This document shows, piece by piece, positions 21,001 to 31,066 of a stretch of DNA of 64,000 nt (position 1 is its first letter; the number at the start of each line of letters is the position of its first letter). The stretch lies in the NCBI RefSeq assembly GCF_032854445.1, contig NW_027017965.1, positions 124,001 to 188,000 of the forward strand, in the 5' to 3' direction. The DNA is from Liolophura sinensis. Taxonomy: Eukaryota > Mollusca > Polyplacophora > Chitonida > Chitonidae. The translations under genes were made by a program, and so were the position numbers. The notes beneath the pieces were generated by a model. That model saw only the letters and a program-made list of their open reading frames with translations. It had not been told where the DNA came from and ran no database searches.

Positions 21001-21745
21001 AGATTTACTTCAGATTGAGGTGACATACCAAGTTCTGTCATGATAGCGAAATGGTCACTCCCGAGTGTATCTGGTATAACATTCCAGCTTGATTTAGGTG
21101 CGAGATCGGGTGTGGTAATAGTGAGATCTATTGCTGAAGTGTTGCCTGTGACGAAGTCTATTCTTGTTCCCTCACCGTCGTTTAGGAAGACTAGGTTGTG
21201 TTCTTCTAACCATGCATGTACTGATTTGCCACGATCGTCACTGTGTTTACACTTTGCATCCCATAAAGGGTTATGGCTATTGAAATCGCCGCAGATAATA
21301 GCACTTGGGCTGAACATGGAAATAATATTGTCCAGTTCTGTTTTGGATATTTTCCTCATACTTCCGGGAGAGTATATGTTTATAATGTGGATTGGTTTAT
21401 TTTCGTGGTAAATTTGAATAGCTTGCCATTCAAGTAAGTCATTTACGTTATTCGAGCCCATATACAGGTGTATGATGTTTTCCTTGACAAGGATAAGATT
21501 TCCACCCAGACGGTCTTGCAACCTATCACATCGGTATGCTTTATAGCCGGGGATATTGAATTTGTTGTTGGGGTTGTTTCCTGGTTTGAGGAAGGTTTCC
21601 TGAATACAAATAACCTCGGGGTTAGTTTCAGAGGTAAGTACTTTAAGGTTGTCTCCGTTTATTTGAATGCCGCGGGCATTCCATTGTAGGATTTTGATGT
21701 GATTTTGATTGAATTTATTGATCGAAATTTGGAGCCATACGGTTG
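18005..21745 (-). pseudogene. LINE ORF2: endonuclease, reverse transcriptase, RNase H
   Basis: The frame is open from about 21745, with no in-frame ATG near its start, soon after the ORF1 stop. In order: an apurinic-type endonuclease (LQWNARG, AIICGDFNSHNPLW, and GSDHF near residue 180), an RT with GTPQGSVLSPTLFN and the catalytic FADD box, then RNase H starting IYTDGSK with ELVAV and SDS. Near 18590, within an A run, the frame shifts and part of RNase H is lost. The C-terminal WVPAHVNIRGNEIAD segment and a CPACQ...HYLLQC zinc-like motif continue in another frame to 18005. Confidence 0.9.
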
Positions 21746-21764
21746 ATCATTGTTGGGGCTGTAA

Positions 21765-22874
21765 TTATATTGACGTGTTTAGTCGTTCTGATATTTTGGT
21801 TGGAGTAGATGCCTTCTGGGTAAATTTTGGGTTCATTCCCCATTCAATTATTTCTTTTGGGGTGAATTTCCAATTTAGAAAGTCATGTGCAATATTGGAT
21901 ATTATGTCAGTTTTGGTTCTGTTTGTTGTCCGTTGATTGTGAACGGAGTTGATCACTATATTTATAAAACCGAGAAATTCCAGTTTACTCATGATAATTT
22001 GGTCGGTTTGTTCGGTTCCGGTTTCCTGTGCATGATTTTCTACTTCACTTTGCGCTGTCATTTTGTCCTTTGAGGTGGGTTTTTGTGTCTGCCTGGCTTG
22101 TTTGACAGCTTCGGCGTAACTTACTCCTTTGTCTGCCTTTATAAACTCGATTGTTTTGGCTCTTTTGTATGCGCTGCACCCTTTATATCCTGCTGAGTGG
22201 TTTTGTTTACAGTTTGCACAGGTGGTCTTTGTTTCTGTACAATTTTGATATTCATGTTTTCCTGAACATTTGGGGCAAACTATGTCGGATTTACAAACTT
22301 TCTTTGTGTGACCAAGTTTTTGGCACTGGTAGCAACGTCTAGGCGCTTCATAGAAAGGTTTCACAATAATGTTGTGCAGGGACAGCTGGACTGTTTCTGG
22401 TAATTTTAATCCTTTAAAGACAATCATTACGCTTGTTGTTAGTGTGTTTCCCTTACTAAGACGTTTTGCATGCAGAACATTTTGATCTTTGAGCTTATTT
22501 ATCAAATCTTCCATTTTGGTATTTAGGTCAATGCCATATATTACACCTTTACATTGTGTTCTTCGAGGTGTATAAGGTTTAATATTTACTGGTTTGTCTG
22601 CTAGAAGGTCAACATGTAAAAGTTTCTGGAATTGCGTTTCGGATCTGCAACGGATTTTAAGGTCACCGCCAGGTAGTTCAGTAACGCTGTGGACATCCCC
22701 AGCTTTCTTTTTCAGGTCTTGGGCTAATTTCTGTTTAGGGAATTGGCTAGCTCTCATATTCACTAAACTGTGAATAATTGCTATAAAGCTAACAATGTTT
22801 GTGGGAGGGCTTTGGGCGAAACGCTTCGGTGACCTGTTCAATTCAGGGATATCAGTCGCCTTGCGTTTAGCCAT
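21765..22874 (-). CDS. LINE ORF1 protein (nucleic-acid-binding Gag-like)
   Basis: 369 aa, intact from the ATG at 22874. A basic N-terminus (KRKATDIPELNRSPKRF) is followed by an RNA-binding-like middle (DLNTKMEDLINKL) and three tandem knuckles: CYQCQKLGHTKKVC, CPKCSGKHEYQNC and CANCKQNHSAGYKGC. This layout is typical of ORF1 in I/Jockey-group LINEs, where the protein coats the element RNA. The stop lies about 20 bp before the ORF2 open frame, which suggests reinitiation for ORF2. Confidence 0.9.
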   Translation of the reverse strand: MAKRKATDIPELNRSPKRFAQSPPTNIVSFIAIIHSLVNMRASQFPKQKLAQDLKKKAGDVHSVTELPGGDLKIRCRSETQFQKLLHVDLLADKPVNIKPYTPRRTQCKGVIYGIDLNTKMEDLINKLKDQNVLHAKRLSKGNTLTTSVMIVFKGLKLPETVQLSLHNIIVKPFYEAPRRCYQCQKLGHTKKVCKSDIVCPKCSGKHEYQNCTETKTTCANCKQNHSAGYKGCSAYKRAKTIEFIKADKGVSYAEAVKQARQTQKPTSKDKMTAQSEVENHAQETGTEQTDQIIMSKLEFLGFINIVINSVHNQRTTNRTKTDIISNIAHDFLNWKFTPKEIIEWGMNPKFTQKASTPTKISERLNTSI

Positions 22875-23040
22875 GTTAGATGGGGTCGAGGGATTGTCGA
22901 AAGTTTGCTGGGTTAAGACTTCTTAAACTGAAAAAGGAAAGGAGTAATGAAACGATTATACTTAGCTGTTTTGCTTCTTTCTTTCTTCTTATAGGAGTGT
23001 AAGGGTTTACGTTTCTGGTTTACGTTTCTTGTTTTCCTTT

Positions 23041-23194
23041 CTTCTTCTGTTGCCTGTCTTTCTTGGTTGCCTGGTAGGAAGCTTAGCTCAGTCTGCTGCA
23101 GCGATTTGTGCTTAGTTTAATTCCACTTGGAAGTGCTCGTCCACTTGCTTCTTCTTCTGTTGCCTGTCTTTCTTGGTTGCCTGGTAGGAAGCTT
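23041..23194 (-). repeat. Two 44-bp direct repeats at the LINE 5' end
   Basis: CTTCTTCTGTTGCCTGTC and the following 26 bp occur at 23041-23084 and again at 23151-23194, a 110-bp period. They lie upstream of ORF1 on the minus strand and look like 5' untranslated monomers. Confidence 0.8.
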
Positions 23195-23213
23195 GTGAAA
23201 GCATAACAGGCCC

Positions 23214-24148
23214 TGTTATATATGTACAGCGCGGACCTGGTGGAAAGCACCTTGTTCAAGGCTTTGTTTATTTCACTGGCTGTTCATTGGCTGTTAAACT
23301 CTGTGTTTAAAAATAGTTGAATCCACCTGGCACGTATATAAGCCGTGTTTTCTGTGCAGAGGGGAGGTATTTTTGCTACATCTACTGGGAGCCAGGAGAG
23401 TGTGCGACGCTCTCGTATCGAGTCCATTATATTTATATGAGCTGGTGATGCCAGTTTCATTTGGGAGGACAGATTTTTATGCCGGCACCGTTTGTGTACC
23501 ACAGTAGTACTGATGTCTGGTTTATGTGAATTTCTGCGGAAGTCACGTTTATTGGTGTTCGGATCTTTATTATGATTATACAGTGTGGACTGTGTAATAT
23601 GTTTAACACGCTGACCTCACCTGACCGACAAGGTCGTCAAGGACTCTAAACTGAAGTTTTCAGTTTTGCAAAGGACGTTCGTTTTGCCACAAGGTGACAT
23701 TACTCTACGTCTCTGAACGGCTCGTTTGTGAGTTTCTGCGGGAGCTGTGACCGTTCTAAAGTGGATTATACCTCCATGTCTGTATTTACCCTGTGTTGTG
23801 CTCTGCGGGTGTGATGTCATTCAAAGGCTTGACTGTTCCAGTTCTGTGTAACCTGTGTACTGCGTTCGCTATCCTAGCGAAGTACCTGACTAGGACAATT
23901 TGTGACTTGTGTGAATTGTGTGTTTATCCCATGGTCTTTACGTTGGATCTCCTGGAACACGTTCCTTGGATGCAAAGGTGAACTGGAAACTTTTAAAGAC
24001 CGGTAATACTGATGTGTATGTTTTTTATGTTGTTGTTGTTGAACTGTCTGTAAAACTGTACGTCTCATTTTATATATAAAGCCATTGTTTACATTGTAAT
24101 ATTGAGTCACTGAGTCTGTTTTCTGTTGCTGCTTTCAATACCGTAACA
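23214..24148 (+). repeat. LTR-like sequence, 935 bp
   Basis: Starts TGTTATATATG and ends ACCGTAACA. A TATA-like ACGTATATAAGCC lies near 23332 and a TATATATAAAGCC near 24070. No protein-coding frame of note. It forms the right end of the 16071-24148 insertion. Confidence 0.6.
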
Positions 24149-24938
24149 ATACTCCTGCCGTTTTTGTCTAAAAGTCATAAGGTCAAGTTCGTTATATTGC
24201 CGGCGCGCAAGGCTTTGTACTGTGGGTTGGGAAATGAAAACGTCTTTAAGCACTTAATACCTAGATCAGACACGTCGATGACCTGAAGTAGTGTTGAACC
24301 GCCCCTATATTCTGGGGTTATTTTCAAGTGTTCAGAGGTGTTCAGTTCATTTAAATGCACGAAGATTTCTTTTTGCGGGACCAATTTAGATGACTCTTCA
24401 CCTTCCATAATCCCCCCTATAGGCGCAATCCCGTCAGAGAACCCTAAGATGGGGGCAAGCTCTTGGAGTATTATGAAGGTATTTTCTGGGAGGGTAAGGA
24501 CTGAGGGGCGCGTAGCTTCATTTACTTCCAGAGAAACCCCATGTGGGCGGAATATAACCTTGTTCAGCATACAGAGATTGTAGTCGCCCGTCATCACTTC
24601 AAAACGTTTACCATCAAGCAAGAAGCCCACTCTCCAGTGGGGATATTCACCAAGTTCGGGTAGAATGTTATCTCGCGAAGGCCGAGTTTAACGCGGCCGT
24701 CGAGGTTGTTAAGGGTATGATTCAGATCGGTGTGTACCCTAGTTTTAACGTTATTAAATGTGATTAACTTCGAAGCGGTAGGTTCCCCCGCAATTTTTTT
24801 GCGGATGTACTTACCACTTTGAAACTCGAAGACGTAGATCTCACCATCCTGGCCTTCGAGTTCGAACTCCGACACATCTGCCAAGTCGCTGAAAGACAGG
24901 CACGCAGACCTGGTACCGACTGCGTCCTCCATACCCAT
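24149..24938 (-). pseudogene. A' gene, main part (P1)
   Basis: Start at 24938 in GTATGG context. The shared N-terminal module (CLSFSDLADVSEFELEGQD, GKYIRKKIAG) is followed by the A body (LNNLDGRVKLGLREITFYP). A frameshift at about 24635 interrupts it, and the second part (KRFEVMTGDYN to PNPQYKALR) is in another frame. The last codons lie left of the insertion, at 16025-16070. Confidence 0.8.
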
Positions 24939-25594
24939 TGTATTTCTAGGGTAGCACTGAGGTATCCTATATTAATATACTTACCGTTTTTATCTAAAAG
25001 TGCCACGGTCAAGTGCGTTATATAGTCGTCGCGCAACCCTTTGTACTGTGGGTTGGTAAATGAAACCGTCTTCCCGCAGTTAGTCCCCTCACCAGTCACG
25101 GCGATGGCCTTAAGTAGTGTTGAACCGCCACCGAAATCTGAGGTTATTCTCACGTTTTCTGAGGTGCTCGGTTCATCTAAATGCACGAAGACTTCTTTGT
25201 GTGTGACGAAGTTAGGTAGATTTTTACCCTCCATAATCCCCCCTATGGGCGCAATCCCGTCGGAGAACCCTCAGATGGGGGCAAGCTCTTGGAGTATTAT
25301 GAAAGTATTTTCTGGGAGGGTAAGGACTAAGCGGCCCGTGGCTTCATTCAATCCCAGACAGAGCCCATGCGGGCGGAATATGTCCTTGTCAAGCGTACAG
25401 ACATTGCAGTAGCCCGTCGGCACTTCAACACGTTTGCCCTCAAGCAAGAAGCCCACTCCAGTGGGGATATTCACCCAGGCTGGGTAGAATGTTATCTCGC
25501 GAAGGCCGTTTTTAAGGCGGCCGTCGAGGTTGTTAAGGGCATGAGACAGCGTGTGCTGTGCCCCATTTAGAATGTCAAACAATGTGATGAACAT
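24939..25594 (-). pseudogene. First A gene, penton-like (P1)
   Basis: Start at 25594 (MFITL), without the N-terminal module. The body runs through ALNNLDGRL, ITFYPAWVNIPTGVGF and KDIFRPHG to APILGF, where TTA has become a TGA stop near 25272. The rest of the frame is open to the normal end, but the terminal TGA has become TGG (CAATGGGTATGG), so this copy has both a nonsense and a stop-loss change. It is divergent from the 435-aa gene with 10 bp between starts. Confidence 0.85.
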
Positions 25595-25604
25595 TTTAGT
25601 CACG

Positions 25605-26831
25605 ATGAACAGCGAGGCTTACAGGTTTAATAGAGAGGCCACTTACAAGGCCGGGGCATTTCTTAGTATCCAAACCCACGCAGAGCAGCTCACGCGCTTT
25701 GACATCTACATCGATGAAAAGGAGGGGCTTTCCAGTCCAGTTCACAGATGTGTTGGCCAAGTACCGGCTGCCACAGGTAACCAGCAATGACTTTGTTCGG
25801 GCCTGGAACACCAATCGTATGCAATTCTGGCAGAACCAAGTGAACTTCGCGGTCTGGTGCGCAACCACGAGCTGCGGAGTCTCTGTCGGGGGCAAGAAGA
25901 TGCTCTTTTACAAACAAATAAGGGCCCTGTACACGTTCCATGTGTAGTACCGAGTTAGGCGGATCTTGGAAGAGATCCAGGCCCCCCTGCCGCAAGACAG
26001 AGCGTGGGGGGCATTCAAAAAACCCCACGACGAGAGGGCCTATGAGAGGATTTGTAGGCAATTCCGCGTAGATAAGCACACAGACTGGAGGGGCAGGGGG
26101 GTGAATCACGGCCTCGGAGTGGCATATTAGTATATCACGAGAACGGGCTACAACCCCGTTGGCGATGGGACCTTCGATCCGAGCAGGATGTCGTTCTCTA
26201 GAAAGCCTACAGCGCTCCACGTCGACACATCCCAAGGATTCACGCAGCCGGGCGTAGAGCTCCTAAACGATTCCATCCGGACATACGTATGGGCTATTCT
26301 AGGCGCCCAAGCGCAAACAAGGGCGCGTATTCTAGGCACGGGCACAGCCTTCGACGCTCAAAAACAGTTTGCCGCGAACGTTGAAGACGCTATTTCCTCT
26401 CCGATCGACCTTCCGTCTGCTATCAAACGCTACCAGGACGTGCTACAGTATGCCGGGAGCGTATGTATGGTATAGGGCTATATATGGCCCCCAGCGACAT
26501 GCTTCTGCAGATCGGCCATGTGGCGAACTACAACAACAAAATCATCGTGGCCACAGAGGACGAGAAGCTAGGCGCCAATGAGGGTGTGAACGCTAAAGTG
26601 CCGCCCACTTTGCACAAGCGCGGGATTGTTAAGCCGCAAGAAAGCGTCCCACCACCTTCCCACGTTAAGCCGCAAGAAAGCGTCCCACCACCTTCCCTCG
26701 TTGAGCCACAAGAAAGAGTCCCACCACCCACCGCAGAACCCCTAAAGGAATAGAATCGCGATGCGGAGAAGACAGCCATCGTCGTCGCTAGGGTTGGTAT
26801 CGGCTTACTGCTGCTGTGGACTATGCGTTAA
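25605..26831 (+). pseudogene. 435-aa Polinton protein (P1)
   Basis: Starts ATGAACAGCGAGG. The first part (YKAGAFLSIQTHAEQLTRFD) is soon frameshifted near 25735. Later segments (NQVNFAVWCATTSCGVSV, RALYTFHV, ERICRQFRVDKHTDW, SIRTYVWAILGAQAQTRARI) occur in several frames. A Pro-rich stalk of PQESVPPPS repeats (26624-26740) precedes the C-terminal hydrophobic anchor. The stop at 26829-26831 lies inside the end of the convergent membrane-protein gene (27-nt tail-to-tail overlap, conserved in P2). Confidence 0.85.
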
Positions 26832-27849
26832 ATAATTGCGAACAGCCACGAGCATTAGGCCACCTACTACGATGACTAGAGCCCAGACATTATCGGCCAG
26901 CCACCCAGCTGCTTTCCCGAGAAGGTTCAGTAGCCAGGACACGATACTGCCAATAATATGCGGAATCGCAGCAGCAGCCGTCCCAGCCAGCTTGCCAAGG
27001 GCGCGCGCCAGGGGCTGGAGATGCTTTTTCACCCATTCTTTAAGACCACGTCCGTCGAGTGGAGGTGGTGTTGGCTGCATGCCCCCGCCGGACCCGCCAG
27101 TCAGTGCCAACTTTATCGCTAGCCCCAGTGTCGAGATCGCCATCCCAAATGCCGTGAGAATGGAGACCACGGTTATTCCCTGCTCCCGGAAGAGGGTACG
27201 GACGCGCTCGGCCAGAGTGGTATCCTTGTATATGATGCGATCGATCGTCTGCTTGATGCGGCGTTTTTGCGTGCGCAGGGCTTCGGCCGTTAAAGAGGCT
27301 GCTTCGAGCTGGGCCACCCTCTCGTCCTCGAGATTCCTTATCCGGGCTTCGATCCGGCTCCGCAAGTCTTTATTATTATCATCATCAGGGACCTCCCAAG
27401 CTTCCGTTTTTCTTTTGCGATGTACGTATCGAGACTTGACAGCTTGGCGAGGTTATTCGCGTGTTCGCCTTCCGAGGTCTGCAGTGCCTTGTCAAGCCCC
27501 AGAAGTTCTCGTATGGGAAGAGGAGGGTCGTTTATCGTTTCAAGAGCCCGCCCGACCTCACTATCTGTCAAGCTTGTTTCCAGTAGTGTGTGGATAGCAT
27601 CAGAGGTCTTTTTCGCTGGTTGGTTTAAATCCTCCAGCGGTATGGTTTCTGACTCGGCGGCCGCGGCACCGAGTTCTGAACTCGCTTTCCCCAGGGCTGC
27701 GACTGCATTCGAATGCAACCTTGTCGGTTCACTTCTGTTCCAGTCTGTAAAGCTCAACCCTCTCGAATAGCATTACCCCCTCATTTTATTTTTGAGGCGA
27801 CTGTTGTGAGGGTTTTCGGTCTACCTGTTAGTTTGTTGATGAGGTCCAC
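26805..27849 (-). pseudogene. Coiled-coil/membrane Polinton protein (P1)
   Basis: Two frames: an N-terminal part ending near 27340 (LHSNAVAALGKASSELGA, then a charged helical region) and a C-terminal part from 27365 (RIRNLEDERVAQLEAASL coiled coil, LAERVRTLFREQGITVVSI, a Gly-rich hydrophobic segment, GLKEWVKKHL, and a second hydrophobic stretch IIGSIVSWLLNLLGKAAGWL to VGGLMLVAVR). A frameshift near 27370 separates them. Conserved in Polintons of many invertebrates as I know the family, but with no assigned role; membrane association is inferred. The 5' end is cut at the P1/P2 junction. Confidence 0.8.
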
Positions 27850-27850
27850 C

Positions 27851-29294
27851 TCGGAGTATCGGGAGGCACTATAAGCAACTCCTCACGAACGAATCCCCGT
27901 CGCCGGCCATCCGACGTATCGTCTAGATAGTACAGCACGGGTTCATTAGGCTTTGTGACAGAGCGCCCAAGCCGATATATCTCTAGAGACCACACAGGAT
28001 CAGTTGCGCGACGGCGACCGCCCTCCAGCTCTCCAGGCTGATAGAGATAACGAACACCAACACCCTCGGGGATCTTCCGCTCATTAAGTCCAACGGGACG
28101 ACCTGGAACCGCCGAGGAAGGCTTATTGGGCACCCCTTTTGCCTTGATGGCGTCTATCGGCTTTTTACCGATCAGTCTCGTCTCGTTATTCAGAGCGGCC
28201 ACAACAGAGGGCAGCCGAGCCACCCATTCAGTAGACCGGTGTTCGGGAGGGAGGCGCATCCCTGCGCGTACTGATGTCCAAAGAGCCGCTCAGCCAGAGT
28301 ACGGTTGAAACGCTCCACTATGCCTTGGTCTCGGTGGATATCCACGCGGCCTTGGCAGACTGTGACATCGTGTTTGGCCAGCAGTTGGCTCACCGCACCC
28401 ATAAACTCGCGCCCAGGGTCAACTTGGAGAAGCTTCGGCCATCGAAGGGGTCCCCTCTTGTAAATGCGAGAGAGAGCATCAGCGACTTCTTTGGAATCTT
28501 TAGTAGCCAGAGGTTCCGCCTCTTTGTAGCGAGAAGCGACATCAACAACTGTCAGCGCGTACTTATACAGCTTCCAGCCTCGCCGATCATGTGGTAGAAA
28601 TAGAAGATCGGCTTGGTGGATGTCATTCGGCGTGGAAACAGCGAACATAGGCCTCGGTATTTTTCGGGGACGAGGTAGGTATATCTGCCAGATAGCCTGC
28701 TTTTTCAGCCAGGCCCGGACCACATGGACACAAACCCCCATTACAACTTCCGTTTTTCGGTAGGGACGATTGTAGTTCTGTGAATTTTAGGGTATAAAGT
28801 CTTTTTTTGCTCCCAGGCGTCCATTTTTGGTCCACAGGTGCATGCTTGGTATTAAAATGCTGGAAACTGTCTAAACTTTGAGGAGGTATGAGCTTTATTG
28901 ATGAAAGTTTGAAATTCTGGGCGAGAGGACACAAGGTGTGAGGTAGTGATGAGGCTGCGAGTGACGTCCCCTTGGCGTTGCTAGGCACGCCTCCCAGCTG
29001 CCGGCATGGAAAGGTCCAGATTTTGACGGTCAACCTATGTCAAGATTTTTATGGCTTCTTTCTCACAGGCTGGGCCAGGTATGCACCAAAGCTTATTGGC
29101 CTCGGAATGTTTGGGACTGAGCTACAGCGCTAAACGTTAACATTGTCGCCTATGGAAAACTAATGGGGGTCCGAGGCCACATCTTCGTAAACTTTAGCCG
29201 CAGTGGCAAGTTTCCGGATGGCCGCGCGGCCCTTCCAGTACCCACGAGGGCTGTAGTAGATATTTGCCAGGCGAGCAGACACTTTACTAGCCAT
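27851..29294 (-). pseudogene. INT: Integrase (P2), interrupted
   Basis: Retroviral-type integrase that would insert the Polinton into chromosomes. Start at 29294 (MASKV-type start). A 451-bp insertion (28726-29176) splits the N-terminal zinc/helix region from the core. The core shows the D,D(35)E triad in HQADLLFLP, LQVDPGREF and RDQGIVERFNRTL. A frameshift follows near 28255, then the C-terminal chromodomain-like segment (DPVWSLEIYRLGRSV) is open to its end at the junction with P1. Confidence 0.9.
28726..29176. mobile_element. 451-bp insertion with inverted ends in the integrase gene
   Basis: Flanked by CCACAT on both sides (28720-28725 and 29177-29182). The ends contain inverted CCCCCATTA words (28734 region, and TAATGGGGG at 29161), but the outermost bases do not match well. 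No coding capacity. Likely a non-autonomous DNA element of unknown family. The empty site is seen in the E and P4 integrases. Confidence 0.7.
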
Positions 29295-29419
29295 GTCATC
29301 AAGGTATTGTAGCAGCCCTCTAACAGATTTGCGACGAAAAAGATGGTCGCGCGAATCTCACTACTAAGATCGTGCCTGCCATACGGCGAGGAGCTCGATG
29401 GCGGCACAGTCAGTTCGGA

Positions 29420-29867
29420 TTACTTGGTGAGTTTTGCGATTCCGTAACTCACACCCCCAACCTTACACATTCCCAGGATGACGAAGGTCATCTCGCGGTG
29501 TTTTTGATCTTCACTGGGCACATAGAAATCGGAGAGCTGTGGCTCTGTGGCCAGCAGCGCGTCGCGTGCGTCGCGTGTAACAGTTTTGTCCGAGACCCTA
29601 GAATACTCGCAGATTGCAGCGTTGACATCCCGGAACGTATGGACAGCGTGGCCCTGGCGGCGGAGTTCATCGGTGATCCAGTCCAAGCGCTCAGTGCGCT
29701 TTCGGGCCCATTTTTCCTGGGCGGCTTGGAGCTGCTCTACAGCGCGGTCATGGCGCCTCCGCTCTTCATCGACACCGGAACTCCTCAGCATCGAAAACAT
29801 AGCTGCTCCCGCTGAAGGCCAAAGCGTTTACGAGGGCGCCGCCCAACATCATTGCGATGGAGGACAT
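29420..29867 (-). pseudogene. 150-aa Polinton protein (P2)
   Basis: Homologous to 52057-52506 of E. The N-terminal hydrophobic part (start near 29867) and the coiled part (DEERRRHDRAVEQLQAAQE) are in different frames because of a short deletion near 29803. The end SYGIAKLTK is preserved. Function unknown. Confidence 0.75.
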
Positions 29868-29869
29868 TA

Positions 29870-30102
29870 CTACTTGATTATATTGGGAGGAAGGAGCCCT
29901 TGTTTAATTAGCAGGTCCTTTGAAAACATGGCCAGGCCTGCATCTGCAATGACCATGCCGACGTCACGGGGTGTCAAGTCCAGCTTAGGGAGGACTCCTT
30001 TAAGGAACATCTGGCCGAGACGAGCGTAGCCAGGAGAGAGACCACAGCGGCGTGGTAGACCGCGTTGACTAGCACTTTTCCGTCACTGGGTGGAGTAGAC
30101 AT
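29870..30102 (-). pseudogene. 79-aa Polinton protein (P2)
   Basis: Homologous to the intact 52509-52748 of E. A 7-bp deletion near 30030 breaks the frame. The C-terminal LDLTPRDVGMVIADAGLA-type stretch is otherwise well preserved. Function unknown. Confidence 0.75.
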
Positions 30103-30575
30103 GCTGCTCTGTATAGAAAGGGTCGCGACGTATATTCAAATGGAGATTCTTTTCTTGCGGCGCTGCATGCGGCGTAATCTCTGCACCTCGTGCTGTATAG
30201 CGGCTGCGCCACACGCGTAGCAACACTAGCACTGTAAGGCTGCCAACTCCTAATAACGCCAGGGGCGCCCTCCAGTCGGGTGCCTTCGTAGAATCCGGTT
30301 CCTTCGGCTGTTTCTTCGTAGAATCCGGTTCCTTCGGCTGTTTCTTGGTGGAATCAGCTGCGCGAAGCAAAGCAGCCTCTAAGCCTCTTGAGCTTTTCAC
30401 CCTTGACCTTTCTCGCTGCAGCACCCGCTCGACCCGCAGCGTCTTTTTGGGGATTCTTCGCAGGGCCGTCATTCGTAGAATCCGCTGTCACACTCTCCAC
30501 TTCCTTCGGGCCTCCCGGATTCGTTGTACTCATGTTCCTCTGGATCATTATTTCTAGGACAGCGGTAGTGTTCAA
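30083..30575 (-). pseudogene. Single-pass membrane Polinton protein (P2)
   Basis: The N-terminal part (30575 to about 30360: MSTTNPGGPKEVE, Ala/Lys-rich) and the C-terminal part (EPDSTKKQPK repeats, then the hydrophobic segment PLALLGVGSLTVLVLLRVW) are in different frames after a deletion near 30370. Homologous to 52729-53214 of E. The topology suggests a long charged N-terminus, one membrane segment and a short basic tail. Confidence 0.75.
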
Positions 30576-31041
30576 ATGAGCAGTGCTCAGTAGTGGTCAG
30601 CGCCATGGTTAACGGTGCCAAGTACTTACCATAGCAGTAGTATAGCCAGCAGCTAGCACTGCTAAGCGCCCGTTCAACAAATGGGTCGGTGGCGAGCTGT
30701 GCCATGAGCTTTGGTCGATTCTCGGGTGGGATTGGTAGGAACCAGCTGGCCGCCCTTACATATGATCTCAAGAACATACCTCGAAGACCATTAACCATCC
30801 GCGCACCGAGCTTAGCCTCGTACCGGGAGTGCAGCCTTTCAACGTCTTCGTCGCTCATGGCGTCGATCTCAGCGGCTGTTATGTCTTTTCCCAGATATCG
30901 CTTGACCTGCCCTCCCACAGCAAGTGCCGCCAGCCTATCCCTGAGCTGCCGTGCATCATCTTGTTGGCTGGGGTCGGTCTGTTGGCTGGGCTCCTCCTCC
31001 TCTGCGCCCAAAATCTCGCCTATAAGCTCGTCGGTATCCAT
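30469..31041 (-). CDS. 190-aa conserved Polinton protein (P2), intact
   Basis: The frame is complete from MDTDELIGEILGAEEEE (acidic N-terminus) through LRDRLAALAVGGQVKRYLG, a helical segment AEIDAMSDEDVERLHSRYEA and FLPIPPENRPKLMAQLATD, to a Ser/Gly-rich acidic tail. 188 aa in E. It overlaps the next gene by about 107 nt in another frame. It belongs to a family I recognise from Polintons of other invertebrates, without a known role; it is inferred to be a virion or morphogenesis protein because it sits next to the ATPase and capsid genes. Confidence 0.8.
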   Translation of the reverse strand: MDTDELIGEILGAEEEEPSQQTDPSQQDDARQLRDRLAALAVGGQVKRYLGKDITAAEIDAMSDEDVERLHSRYEAKLGARMVNGLRGMFLRSYVRAASWFLPIPPENRPKLMAQLATDPFVERALSSASCWLYYCYGKYLAPLTMALTTTEHCSFEHYRCPRNNDPEEHEYNESGRPEGSGECDSGFYE

Positions 31042-31066
31042 GATTAATACGTAGGGGCGCCTACGT

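Larger units (their letters stand above)
16197..23200 (-). mobile_element. LINE (I/Nimb/Jockey-like), reverse strand
   Basis: On the minus strand are ORF1 with three zinc knuckles, ORF2 with endonuclease, reverse transcriptase and RNase H, and a downstream ORF for an SGNH hydrolase, followed by a poly-A tail (poly-T at 16200-16213). The 5' end near 23200 is marked by two 44-bp direct repeats. I could not find a clear target duplication for the LINE itself. ORF2 is damaged, so this copy is inactive. Confidence 0.8.
16071..24148. mobile_element. 8.1-kb LTR-bounded insertion containing a LINE
   Basis: The insertion starts TGTTATGTATGAC and ends CAATACCGTAACA, with a 4-bp ATAC duplication. The P1 A' gene is continuous once it is removed. 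Its right part (23214-24148) looks like a full LTR starting TGTTATATATG with a TATA-like stretch. The left end resembles the same LTR start (shared GCGGACC and TTTGTTTATTT words) but is soon replaced by poly-T and LINE sequence. No gag-pol was found, so the element is either a solo LTR or an LTR pair gutted by the LINE. Confidence 0.7.
10905..27850 (-). mobile_element. P1: Polinton copy, reverse orientation, heavily interrupted
   Basis: P1 begins with the family terminus AGTAGTATAGGGAA at 10905 inside a Gypsy LTR. Gene order is a 330-aa gene, then C, B and A (first block), C, B, A' and A (second block), the 435-aa gene (+) and the coiled-coil/membrane gene (-). At 27850 it meets the integrase of P2 in the opposite orientation. 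It carries a solo LTR and a large LTR-bounded insertion. Capsid, ATPase, integrase and polymerase genes are absent from this side. Confidence 0.8.

Noticed and set aside
19291-22342. Plus-strand frames across the LINE
   Set aside because: Shadows of ORF1 and ORF2 on the other strand, rich in Phe/Leu/Cys with no domain.
16071-24148. A full-length LTR retrotransposon
   Set aside because: No gag-pol frame is present; the interior is a LINE. Only the ends and the ATAC duplication support an LTR origin, so I call it composite.
26836-27770. Plus-strand 253-aa and 116-aa Ser/Arg-rich frames
   Set aside because: Antisense shadows of the coiled-coil/membrane protein; the minus strand matches the P2 paralog.
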